DNA of 18,941 nt, from contig CALBJM010000119.1 in the NCBI GenBank assembly GCA_937893225.1, positions 1 to 18,941 of the forward strand, in the 5' to 3' direction. Position numbers and translations under genes: made by a program. The DNA comes from an uncultured Erysipelotrichaceae bacterium (GTDB lineage: Bacteria; Bacillota_I; Bacilli_A; Erysipelotrichales; Erysipelotrichaceae). A model generated the notes under the pieces. That model worked only from the letters and a program-made list of their open reading frames with translations, was not told where the DNA came from and searched no databases. Shown in pieces: positions 1 to 8,260 of this stretch; the stretch's first letter is position 1; each line of letters begins with the position of its first letter.

Positions 1-16
1 CTTCTCGATAATTCAT
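1..16 (-). CDS. 5' end of an unidentified CDS, cut by the left edge
   Basis: On the reverse strand an AGGAGG ribosome binding site at 29-24 is followed 7 nt later by ATG at 16-14, which reads M-N-Y-R-E before the window ends. The perfect Shine-Dalgarno with ideal spacing is the only evidence; five codons do not allow a family to be named. The gene is divergent from the diguanylate cyclase at 102, so the two start codons are 85 nt apart and their promoters share this short interval. Confidence 0.6.
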
Positions 17-72
17 ATCGTTTCCTCCTGATAAGCTATTCACATCTTTTTACAATTAATCCAAAAAAATAT

Positions 73-94
73 TGCTATAATGCTTTAAAGGAGG
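73..94 (+). promoter_or_regulatory. Extended -10 promoter and RBS of the diguanylate cyclase gene
   Basis: TGCTATAAT at 73-81 is a perfect -10 box with the TG extension; no good -35 is visible at 16-18 nt. AAAGGAGG at 87-94 is a near-perfect ribosome binding site, 7 nt before the ATG at 102. A start of transcription about 7 nt past the -10 would fall at the beginning of the RBS itself, leaving a leader of only about 14 nt. The same ten bases, TGCTATAATG, recur at the promoter at 13566. Confidence 0.7.
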
Positions 95-101
95 ACCGCT
101 T

Positions 102-1541
102 ATGAAAACCGGAACTAAAGCGATTCGAAAATATATTGCATTAATTTCTGCATTCATCGTTCTACAAATCATTGGAATATTTACTTTCTTCATATTTGTG
201 CAAGAAAAAATCGTTAATAATTCAAAGAATAATCTTTTGGTAAATGTATCCAGGCAAAGTGTACATTTAGAAGAAGTATTTGACATTCAATACCAATATT
301 TAGAAGTCATTGCTTCGCAAATCGCAAATGCAGACACACTCATCAACAATACAACCATGAACACTTTAGCAGAATTAACAAGTCACTCAGATTTAGAACT
401 TGCTGCACTCATAGAACCAAATGGAACAGCACATTATGACAATGGCGTAGTGAAAAACATATCTCATCGTACATATTTCCAAGAAGCTCTAAATGGCAAA
501 AGAACATTGTCTGATCCTCTAGAAAGTAGTGTGGATCATACAACACGTGTTGTTTTAGCAGTACCAGTTGTGAAAGCAGATAATGTGATTGGCGTACTTG
601 GTGGTTCTTATAATGTAACAAATCTATCTCACTTGTTATTTGATGATTTATTTAATGGACAAGGATATTCTTTGATCATTGATCCTGAAGGAAACGTTAT
701 CACTTGTGATAATAGTGATAAATTTCAACAAGGAGATAATATCTTTGAGACCTTTAAAAACAATATCACGCGCGTTAAACAAAATATTTTAGATGACTTT
801 ACAAACGAAACTGAAGGCTTTATCAGTTTGGATACAACAAGTAATAATCAAACAGACCACTATCTTGCCTATACACCGCTTGGCATGAATGATTGGATCG
901 TAGGATATGTAGTTCCTGTTTCTGTTGCACAAGATGCATATACATTTATTGAAGAATATGAAACACTATTTATTAGTGTATTTACATTGCTTGTATTGGT
1001 ATTGATTTTATTTATTTTGCGCATCAATCGAAAAGAAAAAATAGAACTCTTACACAATGCACAAACAGACGCTTTGACAGGCCTTTTCAATAAAAATTAT
1101 ACGCAAAAATCCATTGATGCATATTTAAGTACGCACGATACAAATAACTGTTTTATCATCATTGACTCTGATAATTTTAAGCATATCAATGATACTTATG
1201 GACACTATGCAGGAGATATTGTACTCAGTACGCTTAGTAAAACATATCGAGAGAATTTTAGAAAAGAGGATATCGTAGGCAGAATTGGTGGAGATGAATT
1301 TGTCATATTAATGACAGATGTACCAAATACAGATATTGTTGAAGAAAAACTAACAAACTTGATTCAAAAAGTACATGCTATATCTCTACAAGAAATACAA
1401 AATGACAAATTAACCATTAGTATTGGTGCCAGTATGTCTCCATCTAATGGAGATAACTTCATGAAACTCTATCAAAATGCGGATACTGCTCTCTATGAAA
1501 CAAAACACATTTCAAAAGACGGCTTTACGATTCACAAATGA
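102..1541 (+). CDS. Membrane diguanylate cyclase with extracellular dCache sensor
   Basis: This 479-residue protein is predicted to make cyclic di-GMP from two GTP in response to an extracellular ligand. It has a first membrane helix at about 12-33, an extracellular region at about 40-280 that looks like a double Cache domain, a second helix at about 287-306, and a cytoplasmic GGDEF domain from about 318 to the end. The active-site motif GGDEF is intact at 396-400. The inhibitory I-site RxxD is also present as RKED at 387-390, exactly five residues before it, so product feedback is expected. The metal-binding stretch DSDNFKHINDTYGHYAGD is well conserved. No EAL, REC or PAS domain is seen. The start at 102 is fixed by a strong RBS. 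The gene has its own promoter and is followed by a terminator, yet it sits directly before a sensing operon and may belong to the same circuit. Family assignment is firm; the ligand is unknown. Confidence 0.93.
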   Translation: MKTGTKAIRKYIALISAFIVLQIIGIFTFFIFVQEKIVNNSKNNLLVNVSRQSVHLEEVFDIQYQYLEVIASQIANADTLINNTTMNTLAELTSHSDLELAALIEPNGTAHYDNGVVKNISHRTYFQEALNGKRTLSDPLESSVDHTTRVVLAVPVVKADNVIGVLGGSYNVTNLSHLLFDDLFNGQGYSLIIDPEGNVITCDNSDKFQQGDNIFETFKNNITRVKQNILDDFTNETEGFISLDTTSNNQTDHYLAYTPLGMNDWIVGYVVPVSVAQDAYTFIEEYETLFISVFTLLVLVLILFILRINRKEKIELLHNAQTDALTGLFNKNYTQKSIDAYLSTHDTNNCFIIIDSDNFKHINDTYGHYAGDIVLSTLSKTYRENFRKEDIVGRIGGDEFVILMTDVPNTDIVEEKLTNLIQKVHAISLQEIQNDKLTISIGASMSPSNGDNFMKLYQNADTALYETKHISKDGFTIHK

Positions 1542-1546
1542 CACAC

Positions 1547-1580
1547 TCAAAGAAAAACAGGGAAACCTGTTTTTCTTTGA
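1547..1580. terminator. Perfect 15-bp hairpin with GAAA loop, terminator of the cyclase gene
   Basis: The arms 1547-1561 and 1566-1580 are perfect reverse complements (core CAGG/CCTG) closed by a GAAA tetraloop. The left arm carries an A-tract and the right arm a T-tract (TTTTTCTTT), so the signal can work on either strand. It lies 6 nt past the cyclase stop codon and before the promoter of the solute-binding protein gene. Confidence 0.85.
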
Positions 1581-1590
1581 TATTGTTACA

Positions 1591-1617
1591 AAATATCGAT
1601 ATTTCACGGTATATAAT
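1591..1617 (+). promoter_or_regulatory. Promoter of the binding-protein/kinase operon with a 14-bp palindrome
   Basis: TATAAT at 1612-1617 lies 25 nt before the ATG at 1643, with AGGAG at 1630-1634 as ribosome binding site. Just upstream, AAATATCGATATTT at 1591-1604 is a perfect 14-bp palindrome placed where the -35/spacer region should be. No convincing -35 box is present. This is the layout of a site for a dimeric regulator, either repressor or activator; the regulator is not identifiable here. Confidence 0.55.
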
Positions 1618-1642
1618 ACATATAAGTCTAGGAGAAGAACAT

Positions 1643-3100
1643 ATGAAAAAACAACTACTTATATCCATATTGACTCTCAGCATGATTGGCTGCTCCTCTA
1701 CTACCGCCTCTACAAAAACTGTAAAGCTTGATCCTGAAAATCCTGTAAAATTAAAAATTTGGCACTATTATAATGGAGCAACACAAGCTGAATTTGATAC
1801 ACTCTGCGACACATTTAACAAAACAGAAGGAAAAGAAAAAGGCATATTCGTTGAAGGCTATTCCCAAGGTTCTGTTTCTGACTTAGAAGATGCTGTAGTT
1901 GCTGCGGCAGATAAAGAAGTAGGTGCAGATGAATTGCCGAATATTTTCTCCACCTATGCAGATACTGCATATTCTATTCAAGACAAAACACAATTTGTAG
2001 ACTTATCTCAGTATTTCACAAAAGAGGAATTAGACACATATGTTGACTCCTTTATTCAAGAAGGTTATATCAACAATGATGACAAATTGTATGTATTCCC
2101 TATCGCAAAATCTACAGAAGTATTTCTCATTAATAAAACAGACTTCGAACCATTCGCAAAAGAATGCAATATTACAGAAGACGATTTCAAAACGATGGAA
2201 GGCATCACGAAAGTCGCAGAGCAATACTACGAGTGGACCGACGCACAAACACCAAATATTCCAAATGATGGAAAAGCTTTCTATGGTAGAGACTCCATGT
2301 CAAACTATTTTGTCATAGGCCTCAAACAACTCGGAACAGACATCTTTTCTATAGATGCAGACGGAAATCCACAAGTCAATTTACCAAAAGATAAACTCAA
2401 GCGCCTATGGGACAACTTCTATGTTCCATATGTCAAAGGCTATTTTGCTGCAGTTGGTAAATTTAGAAGTGATGATGTCAAGACAGGTACGATTTTAGCC
2501 TATACAGGTTCTAGTAGTTCTGCTATGTATTTTCCTGATACTGTAGAAACTGATGAAACTTCAAGGCCTATCGAATATGATATATTCTCTGCACCAATTT
2601 TTTCTGATGGAAAGGATGTCGTTGTACAACAAGGTGCAGGCATGGTCGTAACTAAGAGTAGTGAGGAAGAGGAATATGCCTCTTCAGTATTCTTAAAATG
2701 GTTTACACAAGCAGAAAATAACCTTAGTTTCACCGCTGCTAGTGCATATCTCCCTGTACAAAAGAAAGCCTTTGACAGTCAAGCACTCGAAACGACAATC
2801 GCCGATAACAACTTAAATGTACAACAAAAAACAAAGGATATCGCAACATTCGTCATGGATGACAAATCTATAGTCAACGACGGCTACACAATGATACCAT
2901 TCAAACAAGCCTATGCAGCAAGAAAGATACTAGACTACAATCTTATCGACAAAGCACAAACAGACAAGCAAGCTATCGATCAAGCCATACAAAATGGAAC
3001 AAGCAGAGAACAAGCACTATCTAATTACACCAATGATGCAACATTTGAAGAATGGTACACATCTTTCAAAGACGCATTACAGGAAACGATTACCCAATGA
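1643..3100 (+). CDS. Extracellular solute-binding lipoprotein (family 1, sugar type), orphan
   Basis: A 485-residue protein with the form of an ABC-transporter sugar-binding lipoprotein. A short signal peptide (MKKQLLISILTLS) leads to Cys17 in MIGC, a lipobox that would fix it to the outer face of the membrane. The rest resembles family 1 binding proteins, with the early strand LKIWHYYNG (a typical first beta strand plus loop), the interior KSTEVFLINK and the C-terminal YTMIPFKQAY region. The open frame runs back to 1538, but ATG 1643 has the AGGAG at 1630 and starts a proper signal peptide, while the longer version would bury it. No permease or ATPase gene follows. Instead the stop overlaps the start of the hybrid kinase by 4 nt, so the two are translationally coupled. 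I infer a role as ligand receptor for that kinase. A transport role with permeases encoded elsewhere cannot be excluded. Confidence 0.85.
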   Translation: MKKQLLISILTLSMIGCSSTTASTKTVKLDPENPVKLKIWHYYNGATQAEFDTLCDTFNKTEGKEKGIFVEGYSQGSVSDLEDAVVAAADKEVGADELPNIFSTYADTAYSIQDKTQFVDLSQYFTKEELDTYVDSFIQEGYINNDDKLYVFPIAKSTEVFLINKTDFEPFAKECNITEDDFKTMEGITKVAEQYYEWTDAQTPNIPNDGKAFYGRDSMSNYFVIGLKQLGTDIFSIDADGNPQVNLPKDKLKRLWDNFYVPYVKGYFAAVGKFRSDDVKTGTILAYTGSSSSAMYFPDTVETDETSRPIEYDIFSAPIFSDGKDVVVQQGAGMVVTKSSEEEEYASSVFLKWFTQAENNLSFTAASAYLPVQKKAFDSQALETTIADNNLNVQQKTKDIATFVMDDKSIVNDGYTMIPFKQAYAARKILDYNLIDKAQTDKQAIDQAIQNGTSREQALSNYTNDATFEEWYTSFKDALQETITQ

Positions 3101-6100
3101 CAACAAAGAAAAAGAAAAAAATATCCCTTGCACTATTAATTATCATACCCCTGATATCCATTGCTTTGGTACAGGGGCTTTTACCATTGGGCATTCTAAA
3201 TTCTCTAGATGTAAAATCCACATTAGAAACAAATGCAATCGATGATGATGCACACAAAGTCAAAACACATGCAGAAACGCTTACCACAGAAATGGTGACA
3301 CAATGGGAAACCATTTCTGATGAAAGCACAACACTGAATACAAAGCTCAAAGAAATATTAGATGAAAACAATACCGATATTTCTACTTTTTTAACGAATC
3401 AAGATTTACAAAACCAATACTTATCCGCAATCTATAGCACTTTTCTCAACTATACCCAAGACTCCACAGCTTCAGGTTCTTTTATCATTTTAGCAAATAC
3501 TGCTAACACGGCACACCCTGCAACATACAATGGCTTTTTCTTGCGTGACTCTGATCCAGAAAAGCGAACATCTTCTAATACAGACCTTTTACTAACGAAA
3601 GGCAATACCTCTCTAGCTCAACAAAGCAACACCGCATTAGATGTTTGTTGGACAACAAAATTCAATTTCAAAGGTAATGGCAATAGAAAAAGCGATAACT
3701 TCTTTTATCAACCATATGTATATGCATCCAAACACACAGAGGAAGACCTATCTAGACTAGGTTATTGGTCTACGCCCTTCATTCTAGAAGACAACTACCA
3801 AGACAATCACAAAATGATAACGTATTCTTTGCCTTTAGCATATGAAGGAAAAGTATATGCAGTATATGGCGTAGAAGCTAGCTTAAGTTATATATCTGGT
3901 TCATTAAACGAAAACGATCTAGAAAGTGGCAATAGTAGTTATATTCTTGCATTAGACAAAGGTGACGGGTCCTACGACGTTTTACAATCCAATGGTGTTC
4001 TTTATTCTGCAAATATTGATGCATCAACATTGTATCTTTCTAGCACAGATAAAAAGAATCTATTTCTTGTCACAAATGACACAAATGAATCCCAAAATAT
4101 TTATGCGCTCATTAGCCCACTACATATCAATTATTCCAATATTCCCTATAAAGACACAAATTGGGTCATTCTTGGATTAGTGACTGAAGACTCAATTTTC
4201 GGACTAGGAGAACACCTCTATAGCACGATATCTTTAGCAATTGTAGCTTGTTTGATTCTCTCTTTGCTGCTTGCTATTATTCTTTTTAATGTGATTTCTG
4301 ATCCAGTACAAAAGCTTATGCGCTCAATCAGTCATGGTCGAGATGGCTTAAAAAAATATACAACTTCAAATATCAAAGAAATCGACCAATTACATGACGT
4401 CATAGAAGAACTCAGTGAAACAGAATATAGGCAAACCGAACAACTATCTGAAGAAAAAGAACGACTCCAAATTGCCATGACGTCTACAAACGACATGTTC
4501 TTTACGTATGATTATGGCAATGACTCTCTCAATATCGTCAATTTCAACGGTATAAATCGTTTCTATCCTGCAAATGACACAACCTACTTACAATACATAC
4601 ACCCTGTAGATAGAAAAAAACTACTCACACTTCAAAAAAAGAAATACCCATCTTTTTCTATTGAAGTACGCTATAAAGAAAACAAAGAAGCAGAATACAT
4701 ATTTGTGCGTATCAGTGGGAAATTTGTAGGCAATAAAGTCATTGGCTCTGTACGAAATATCAATGACAAAAAGCTACTCGAACTCAAAAAAGAAATGCAA
4801 CAAATTCTGGATGCAACGACACTATTTTACAAATACTTACCTGGCATTCAAAAAATTCAAGAAATGCGTGAAACAAACCCTGACGGTCTTTGTATATTAT
4901 TGGATATTGACCATTTTCACAAAATCAACGAAGACTATGGACTATGTTTCGGAGACATTCTTTTAGAAGAACTCTCCAGAAAAGTCACAAAAGAATTTTC
5001 TGGACTAGATGCACTATTCATTCGTAGTGGCCCTGATAGATTTCTTATATGGATACATGGAAGCACAATAGAAGAAATTCAAAAACGCATACCAACCATT
5101 CAATCTCATTTTTCTTCTCTTGTTTCCATACCATTCCTATCTTTTACAACTTCTATCGCAAAAGCAGATGCAACTTCTATATTTGAAGACACAATAGCTG
5201 AAGTATGTGCAACTAGAGACTATGCTAGAAAACACGGTATAAAAATATGCGAATATAATGCAACTATCCCTACTGCAGAAGTCAATTTCAAATCCGATGA
5301 AATTGCTTCTCTATCAGGTTTAAGTGATATGTCTCTTTCTTCTTTGACACTCAATTTATACTCCCATACAGAAAATATTTCTGTGACAAATGATGTCTTA
5401 GCAATGAAGATCCATGAAAAATACAAAATAGATAATTTCTTAGTCTTTAAATTTCAAAGAGACTATCTATCCATAATCTTGGATTATATTTGGAAAGATG
5501 AAAAACACTATCTGCAACACGTCAAAAATATCACACAAGTCGATCTAGATGCCATTATGAAAATCATTGGCACACAAAACATACTCACATTTAATAAAAG
5601 TATGCATAAATACGCAATGTTTTCTCTCATTCCAGAAAACACAGAAGGATTGTGGATTCCTATCATAGACAATGCCAACTTTGCGGGATTTATACTTTTA
5701 TCTGGCATCGATCCAGAAATTTTACACAATGAGCAATCAGAAAAAGAATTATCTGAATTTGCATCTATCATTTCTAGCGAAATCATAAAGAATCTGCATG
5801 ATATTTCCGCAAAAGCAAAAAGTGATTTTCTCGCAAGAATGTCTCATGAAATTCGTACACCTATGAATGGCATTATAGGTATGACAGAAATTGCGCTAAA
5901 CAAAGACATTACTGAGCAACAACGCTTAGAATACTTAGAAAAAGTGAAAATTTCTTCTAACTATCTACTATCTTTACTAAACGATATTCTAGATATGGCT
6001 AAAATCGATTCTGGGAAAATGGAACTTGCTTCGAAAAATTTCAATCTAGATTCCCTTATTGCAGACTTGCATCCTATCTTAGATACTAGATTCGCAGAAA

Positions 6101-6924
6101 AAAAGCAAACGTTTGAAATTCATAGGAATTACATAAACAAAACATTTATAGGAGACAAAATCAGACTCTCACAAATTCTTATCAATCTTCTAGGAAATGC
6201 CAATAAATACACACAAGAAAACGGAACGATTTCTCTCACGATTCAAGAAGAATCCCATACTGATACTTCTACATTAACATTTCTTGTAAAGGACAATGGT
6301 ATAGGCATATCAGAAGAAGACCAAACTAGAATTTTTGAATCTTTTGAACAAGCACATAACACCGCAAGCAATGGTACTGGCCTTGGACTAGCTATATCTT
6401 CTCGCTTAGTGCATATGATGGGAAGTAGGATCAACTTGCAATCTACTTTACACAAGGGATCAACATTCTCCTTCACAATTTCTCTAAAACGCGTTGAAGA
6501 AGAAAAGCTTACAGAAATTCATGCAGCACAACACAAAACACACTTTCCAAACTGTAGAGCTCTAGTTGCTGAAGATAATGCTCTCAATGCAGAAATCATC
6601 ACCATTATTCTACAAAGCTATGGAATTACAGTCGATATCGCTAAAAATGGACAAGAAGCACGCACCACATTTGCAAATTCTACAACGCATTACTATGACA
6701 TCATCTTCATGGACATTATGATGCCAATCATGAATGGCTTAGAAGCCACAAAAGCAATTCGTTCTCTTCAAAGAAAAGACAACAACATTCCAATTTATGC
6801 AATGAGTGCAAATGCATTTGTAGAAGACGAAAAGAATTCTATTGCTGCAGGTATGAATGGACACTTATCTAAACCAATCAACACCGAAAATCTTTTAGAT
6901 GTATTGAACAAAGAACTAAAATAA
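3097..6924 (+). CDS. Hybrid sensor histidine kinase: dCache-PAS-degenerate GGDEF-GAF-like-HisKA-HATPase-REC
   Basis: A 1275-residue hybrid kinase. After a Lys-rich start comes a membrane helix (about 10-30), then an extracellular region of some 340 residues ending in a Cache-like YSLPLAYEGKVYAVYGVE segment. A second helix at about 377-400 is followed by a linker and PAS domain (about 455-560). Next is a GGDEF-like domain (about 580-715) in which the signature reads GPDRF at 645-649 and the I-site is absent, so it should not make c-di-GMP. A GAF-like region (about 755-905, less sure) precedes the HisKA domain with SHEIRTP and phospho-acceptor His917. The HATPase has N1030/N1034, DNGIG at 1066 and GTGLGL at 1093. 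The C-terminal REC has E1159-D1160, phospho-acceptor Asp1206 in FMDIMMP, and Lys1259. There is no HPt or DNA-binding output. The start was taken at 3097 (ATGA overlap with the binding-protein stop, AGGA at 3081) rather than 3052. Very likely a partner of the preceding binding protein. Confidence 0.92.
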   Translation: MTTKKKKKISLALLIIIPLISIALVQGLLPLGILNSLDVKSTLETNAIDDDAHKVKTHAETLTTEMVTQWETISDESTTLNTKLKEILDENNTDISTFLTNQDLQNQYLSAIYSTFLNYTQDSTASGSFIILANTANTAHPATYNGFFLRDSDPEKRTSSNTDLLLTKGNTSLAQQSNTALDVCWTTKFNFKGNGNRKSDNFFYQPYVYASKHTEEDLSRLGYWSTPFILEDNYQDNHKMITYSLPLAYEGKVYAVYGVEASLSYISGSLNENDLESGNSSYILALDKGDGSYDVLQSNGVLYSANIDASTLYLSSTDKKNLFLVTNDTNESQNIYALISPLHINYSNIPYKDTNWVILGLVTEDSIFGLGEHLYSTISLAIVACLILSLLLAIILFNVISDPVQKLMRSISHGRDGLKKYTTSNIKEIDQLHDVIEELSETEYRQTEQLSEEKERLQIAMTSTNDMFFTYDYGNDSLNIVNFNGINRFYPANDTTYLQYIHPVDRKKLLTLQKKKYPSFSIEVRYKENKEAEYIFVRISGKFVGNKVIGSVRNINDKKLLELKKEMQQILDATTLFYKYLPGIQKIQEMRETNPDGLCILLDIDHFHKINEDYGLCFGDILLEELSRKVTKEFSGLDALFIRSGPDRFLIWIHGSTIEEIQKRIPTIQSHFSSLVSIPFLSFTTSIAKADATSIFEDTIAEVCATRDYARKHGIKICEYNATIPTAEVNFKSDEIASLSGLSDMSLSSLTLNLYSHTENISVTNDVLAMKIHEKYKIDNFLVFKFQRDYLSIILDYIWKDEKHYLQHVKNITQVDLDAIMKIIGTQNILTFNKSMHKYAMFSLIPENTEGLWIPIIDNANFAGFILLSGIDPEILHNEQSEKELSEFASIISSEIIKNLHDISAKAKSDFLARMSHEIRTPMNGIIGMTEIALNKDITEQQRLEYLEKVKISSNYLLSLLNDILDMAKIDSGKMELASKNFNLDSLIADLHPILDTRFAEKKQTFEIHRNYINKTFIGDKIRLSQILINLLGNANKYTQENGTISLTIQEESHTDTSTLTFLVKDNGIGISEEDQTRIFESFEQAHNTASNGTGLGLAISSRLVHMMGSRINLQSTLHKGSTFSFTISLKRVEEEKLTEIHAAQHKTHFPNCRALVAEDNALNAEIITIILQSYGITVDIAKNGQEARTTFANSTTHYYDIIFMDIMMPIMNGLEATKAIRSLQRKDNNIPIYAMSANAFVEDEKNSIAAGMNGHLSKPINTENLLDVLNKELK

Positions 6925-6963
6925 AGCATGTACTATGGACAATTTGTCTCATATACATGCTTT
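6923..6963. terminator. Long bidirectional hairpin between the convergent kinase and ogt genes
   Basis: AAAGCATGTA at 6923-6932 pairs with TACATGCTTT at 6954-6963. The inner segments TATGGACA (34-41) and TGTC-CATA (45-48, 50-53) continue the stem with one bulged base on each side, giving about 18 base pairs. It fills nearly the whole interval between the two genes. The T-run on the + side (TTTTCTTAT) makes it the kinase terminator, and the A-rich left side gives T residues for the ogt direction. Confidence 0.8.
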
Positions 6964-6965
6964 TC

Positions 6966-7487
6966 TTATATGTTTGGTACAAATAAATTGGACATATCCG
7001 TATTTTCTAATTTCAACAACTCAATTTTTTTCTCTATTCCACCGGCATATCCTGTTAAACTACCATGTGTTCCTACAACTCTATGGCAAGGAATAATAAT
7101 GGAAATGGGATTATGTCCAACTGCTCCACCCACTGCCTGTGCAGACATTTTTGGAATATGCCTAATTGATGCAATCTGTTCGGCAATTTCTCCATATGTC
7201 ATTGTCTTCCCATAGGGAATCGTAAGCATGATTTCAGCTACCCTTTTTCTAAAAGTCGTACCTGTAATCAATATTTCCGGCATAAAATCTGGTTCTTTCC
7301 CACGAAAATAGATATCCAACCATTCCACTGTTTTCTCAAATAACGCAAGCCTTTTTTCTATACACTTTTCTTTGATATTTCCCAAAAAATATTTTTGCCC
7401 GTCAAACCACAAACCAATAAGCGCTTCGCCATCACTTGCCATTGTCATTTTTCCAATAGGCGAATTATATTGCCATGTATATATCAT
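6966..7487 (-). CDS. ogt: Methylated-DNA--protein-cysteine S-methyltransferase
   Basis: This suicide repair protein takes the alkyl group from O6-methylguanine (and O4-methylthymine) in DNA onto its own cysteine. At 173 residues it has the usual length. The active-site motif IPCHRVVG places the acceptor at Cys134. The DNA-binding helix region TIPYGKTMTYGEIA and the RAVG-like arginine-finger segment, here QAVGGAVGHNP, are typical; the usual Arg before AVG is replaced by Gln. The frame extends to a TTG at 7499, but ATG 7487 is preceded by GAGG with 6 nt spacing and is preferred. It lies 13 nt after the stop of the alkylbase glycosylase gene, so both form one repair operon. No Ada-type regulatory domain is fused to it. 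Family assignment is secure. Confidence 0.93.
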   Translation of the reverse strand: MIYTWQYNSPIGKMTMASDGEALIGLWFDGQKYFLGNIKEKCIEKRLALFEKTVEWLDIYFRGKEPDFMPEILITGTTFRKRVAEIMLTIPYGKTMTYGEIAEQIASIRHIPKMSAQAVGGAVGHNPISIIIPCHRVVGTHGSLTGYAGGIEKKIELLKLENTDMSNLFVPNI

Positions 7488-7500
7488 ATTCAACCTCAAA

Positions 7501-8175
7501 CTATTTATTGTTTACGCGCTTCTTTTTCTTATGATTAACATTGTTTTTTGGCGCATAATCTTTCATTTCTGAAATTGCTCCACCAGCTACAGCCCAAAAA
7601 TACAAACTAGCCACACTACAATACGGACTCAATCTTCTCCGATATTTTTCAAACAACTTGCGATCAATTTTTCTATGATGATATACCATACGCATACCTC
7701 GTTGTATCGCAAGATCATCATAACTTAAAATATTTGGCCTTTGCATGCAAAACAACAAAATCATTTCAGCAGTCCATACACCAACACCATGCAATGAAGA
7801 TAATTCTTGTATCACTTCTTCATCGCTCATTATTTGAAGACTCTCGATAGAAAAACTACCATCTTCTATCTTTTCTGAAAATTCAGTAATATACGCAGCC
7901 TTTTTAAATGTCATGCCAAATGCCTGTAATTCTTCAATTCCTGCTTGGCTTATCGTACGTGCATTTATTTCTCCTAAAGCATCTTTTAATCTTTGCCAAA
8001 TTGTATTTTGCGCCTTGGTTGAAATTTGTTGTCCAATGATATGATGAACAACAGAAGAAAACAAATCCGTATCGACTGTACGCTCTATCATGCCAATCTT
8101 ATCGATAACTTCTCCAAGTTTTTTATCCTTTTGCTTTAAATATGCAATTTCTTTTTGTCCGTATTCAAAATACAT
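7501..8175 (-). CDS. alkA: DNA-3-methyladenine glycosylase, AlkA-like HhH-GPD family
   Basis: This 224-residue base-excision enzyme is expected to remove 3-methyladenine and other alkylated purines. It consists of the HhH-GPD fold alone. The early helix VHHIIGQQISTKAQ (about 43-56) is characteristic, the hairpin-helix-hairpin is LSSLHGVGVWTAEMILLF at 126-142, and the catalytic aspartate is in YDDLAIQRG (Asp153/Asp154, the latter in the catalytic position). There is no Fe-S cysteine cluster, unlike Nth and MutY, and the N-terminal TATA-like domain of E. coli AlkA is missing, as in compact Gram-positive versions. The C-terminus is a short Lys/Asn-rich tail that could add DNA affinity. The start ATG 8175 has a modest AAAGG site. 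It is the first gene of a two-gene operon with ogt. Confidence 0.88.
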   Translation of the reverse strand: MYFEYGQKEIAYLKQKDKKLGEVIDKIGMIERTVDTDLFSSVVHHIIGQQISTKAQNTIWQRLKDALGEINARTISQAGIEELQAFGMTFKKAAYITEFSEKIEDGSFSIESLQIMSDEEVIQELSSLHGVGVWTAEMILLFCMQRPNILSYDDLAIQRGMRMVYHHRKIDRKLFEKYRRRLSPYCSVASLYFWAVAGGAISEMKDYAPKNNVNHKKKKRVNNK

Positions 8176-8225
8176 AATACGCTCTACCTTTTACAAAATG
8201 ATTATTGATTATCAAATACTATCCT

Positions 8226-8231
8226 ATTATA
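8226..8231 (-). promoter_or_regulatory. Likely -10 box of the alkA-ogt operon
   Basis: TATAAT on the reverse strand at 8231-8226 sits directly on the T-run of the terminator of the upstream gene, 50 nt before the alkA start. No good -35 is visible. Between it and the RBS the + strand carries the tandem repeat TGATTAT twice (8199-8212), whose role is unknown. Confidence 0.4.
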
Positions 8232-8258
8232 AAAAAGAGATGCTCTAAATGCACCTCT
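8232..8258 (-). terminator. Intrinsic terminator of the M15 carboxypeptidase gene
   Basis: Read on the reverse strand, AGAGGTGC (8258-8251) pairs with GCATCTCT (8243-8236) through one G-U wobble, with a 7-nt loop, and is followed by a T-run to 8232. It starts 2 nt past the end of the gene. Confidence 0.8.
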
Positions 8259-8260
8259 AA

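Noticed and set aside
1538..1642. 35-codon N-terminal extension of the solute-binding protein
   Set aside because: It contains the terminator hairpin and promoter and would place 35 residues before the signal peptide; ATG 1643 has the RBS.
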